Below, piece by piece: positions 44,303 through 45,240 of a DNA stretch of 45,240 nt. The position numbers and the translations under genes are program-made. Source of the stretch: Parageobacillus caldoxylosilyticus NBRC 107762 (GTDB lineage: Bacteria > Bacillota > Bacilli > Bacillales > Anoxybacillaceae); the NCBI RefSeq assembly GCF_000632715.1, contig NZ_BAWO01000054.1:1-45240 (forward strand). The letters are read 5' to 3'. Numbering within the stretch: the first letter of the stretch is position 1; each line of letters starts with the position of its first letter. The notes beneath the pieces were generated by a model that ran no database searches, was not told the DNA's origin, and saw only the letters and a program-made list of their open reading frames with translations.

Positions 44303-44441
44303 GTGCGATGAATCAAAACACTCCGTATTTTCGTTGTCCCTTCCTCTTCTAGCTTATTCAATGATGCTGGATGCGTCGGGACAACTCGGAGCTTATTCGA
44401 CGAAGTCTAAGCTCGTTGCTCCCCTACTGAGCTAATGGCTC
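44303..44441 (-). repeat. tRNA-linked repeat (copy B, Lys)
   Basis: 139 bp. Outer stem TTGTCCC (44334-44340) pairs with GGGACAA (44378-44384). Head at 44418-44441 copies the tRNA-Lys 5' end (GAGCCATTAGCTCAGTAGG) with a changed 3' part. The first 64 bp repeat exactly in copy C. Confidence 0.82.
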
Positions 44442-44580
44442 GTGCGATGAATCAAAACACTCCGTATTTTCGTTGTCCCTTCCTCTTCTAGCTTATTCAA
44501 TGATGTTAGATGCGTCGAGGCAACTTTGGAGCGAATTCATGGATGTTTAGCTCGTCGCTTCCCTGCTGAGTTAATGGGTC
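44442..44580 (-). repeat. tRNA-linked repeat (copy C, Lys)
   Basis: 139 bp, tandem with copy B. TTGTCCC (44473-44479) faces GAGGCAA (44517-44523), a mixed pair of arms that no longer matches fully. Head at 44557-44580 is a mutated tRNA-Lys 5' end. An 82-bp exact direct repeat links 44285-44366 and 44424-44505. Confidence 0.8.
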
Positions 44581-44597
44581 GCGCATTGTTGTAGCAG

Positions 44598-44670
<73 letters not shown>

Positions 44671-44808
44671 ACGAGAAGTATGACATACATGCTTAGTTTT
44701 TGTGTCCCTTCCTCTTCTAGCTCATTCAATGATGTTGGATGCGTCGGGACAACTCGAAGCAAATTCACAGAAGCTTAGGCTCGTCTCTACCAATTGAGCT
44801 AAGCCGGC
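44671..44808 (-). repeat. tRNA-linked repeat (copy D, Thr)
   Basis: 138 bp. Outer stem TGTCCC (44703-44708) pairs with GGGACA (44746-44751). Head at 44785-44808 is an exact copy of the first 24 nt of tRNA-Thr. With its tRNA it matches 42972-43176 with two differences in 205 bp. Confidence 0.85.
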
Positions 44809-44825
44809 ACATGAGAAGAAGTAGG

Positions 44826-44901
44826 TGGTGGCTCGGGACGGAATCGAACCGCCGACACAAGGATTTTCAGTCCTTTGCTCTACCGACTGAGCTACCGAGC
44901 C
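44826..44901 (-). tRNA. tRNA-Phe (GAA)
   Basis: 76 nt; acceptor GGCTCGG, anticodon loop CTGAAAA, encoded CCA. It lies between Val and Thr, not between Asp and His as in B. subtilis trnB. Confidence 0.97.
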
Positions 44902-45045
44902 CTAATTTTACAATTTCAACATATAAATAGGAATTCTTCTGCCTCTTCCTCTACCAGCAACTTCGGAGATGCTGGATGCGTCGAGGCAACTCGGAGCGAA
45001 TCCATCGATGCTTATGCTTGTCTCTACCGACTGAGCTACCGAGCC
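44902..45045 (-). repeat. tRNA-linked repeat (copy E, Phe)
   Basis: 144 bp. Outer stem TGCCTC (44940-44945) pairs with GAGGCA (44983-44988); inner stem CCAGCA (44954-44959) pairs with TGCTGG (44970-44975). Head at 45022-45045 is an exact copy of the first 24 nt of tRNA-Phe. Confidence 0.85.
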
Positions 45046-45084
45046 GAATCAGTCATATAAACAAATTTATGTAAACCTTGCTGT

Positions 45085-45140
45085 ATTTCCCATGACAGAT
45101 GATTCATGGATATTCAATATGTCGAGGCATCGCTTGGTGT
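45085..45140 (-). repeat. Possible decayed repeat (copy G)
   Basis: Between the copy E head and tRNA-Val. TGTCGAGGCA at 45120-45129 and the preceding GGATATTCAATA recall the repeat core; the rest is not alignable by eye. Confidence 0.3.
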
Positions 45141-45155
45141 TTCTATATACAACCG

Positions 45156-45231
45156 TGGTGGAGGATGACGGGATCGAACCGCCGACCCCTTGCTTGTAAG
45201 GCAAGTGCTCTCCCAGCTGAGCTAATCCTCC
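45156..45231 (-). tRNA. tRNA-Val (TAC)
   Basis: 76 nt; acceptor GGAGGAT, anticodon loop CTTACAA, encoded CCA. First tRNA of the array in this window; in B. subtilis trnB, Val also comes first after the rRNA genes, so rRNA genes may lie just beyond the window edge. Confidence 0.97.
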
Positions 45232-45240
45232 CTTATAAAC

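Overview
The window looks like chromosome from a thermophilic Bacillaceae, most likely the Parageobacillus/Geobacillus group. Three things point there. The oligo-1,6-glucosidase (21580-19892, minus) has the 562-residue length and block structure I recall for the Parageobacillus thermoglucosidasius enzyme. The cytochrome bd operon carries a 32-residue CydS-type subunit like the one known from Geobacillus. Gene neighbourhoods match Bacillus subtilis blocks (yhcT/U/V/Y/Z-yhdA/yhdB, yhbH/prkA/trmL/yhbB/queG, dctB/S/R/P, and a trnB-like tRNA array). No insertion sequence, prophage or CRISPR array was seen. These identifications come from reading the sequence and from memory of the families; no database search was run.

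Layout. 1-6 kb: a reactive-sulfur (persulfide) module on the minus strand with three TusA-type proteins, several rhodaneses, two DsrE proteins, a rhodanese-persulfide dioxygenase, a glutaredoxin and a CstR-type persulfide sensor. Six copies of an ATAC-N8-GTAT operator sit in front of its transcription units and of a DUF202 gene further on. 6-8.6 kb: cydA-cydB-cydS cytochrome bd oxidase with a Rex/Fnr-like palindrome upstream. 8.8-26 kb: housekeeping and stress genes, including spoVR, a DedA protein, the YhcYZ two-component system, pgcA, malL, rluA-type yhcT, a CorC-like protein and the YugP protease. 26-33 kb: an aldo/keto reductase, a WrbA-type quinone reductase behind an MhqR-like operator, and the C4-dicarboxylate system (dctP transporter, dctB binding protein, dctSR two-component system). 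33-42 kb: a LacI regulator, a lipoprotein, the sporulation-linked yhbH and prkA, trmL, a YhbB amidase, queG and a B3/B4-domain protein.

42.3-45.2 kb: 22 tRNA genes, all on the minus strand, in nearly the order I recall for B. subtilis trnB. They are interrupted by copies of a roughly 140-bp repeat. Each clear copy has a structured core and ends in a 24-nt copy of the 5' end of a tRNA, in most cases the tRNA it adjoins. Two tRNA-Thr genes with their repeats are near-identical cassettes. The tRNA order departs from the B. subtilis order exactly where these repeats lie. This is the least explained structure in the window.

Decay is visible at four places: an internally deleted rhodanese-dioxygenase paralogue, a frameshifted DUF302 gene, and a bdbC gene truncated and joined to the tail of a thioredoxin-like gene. 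Small genes recovered by eye are cydS, a 30-residue membrane peptide before cydA, and two other short membrane peptides.
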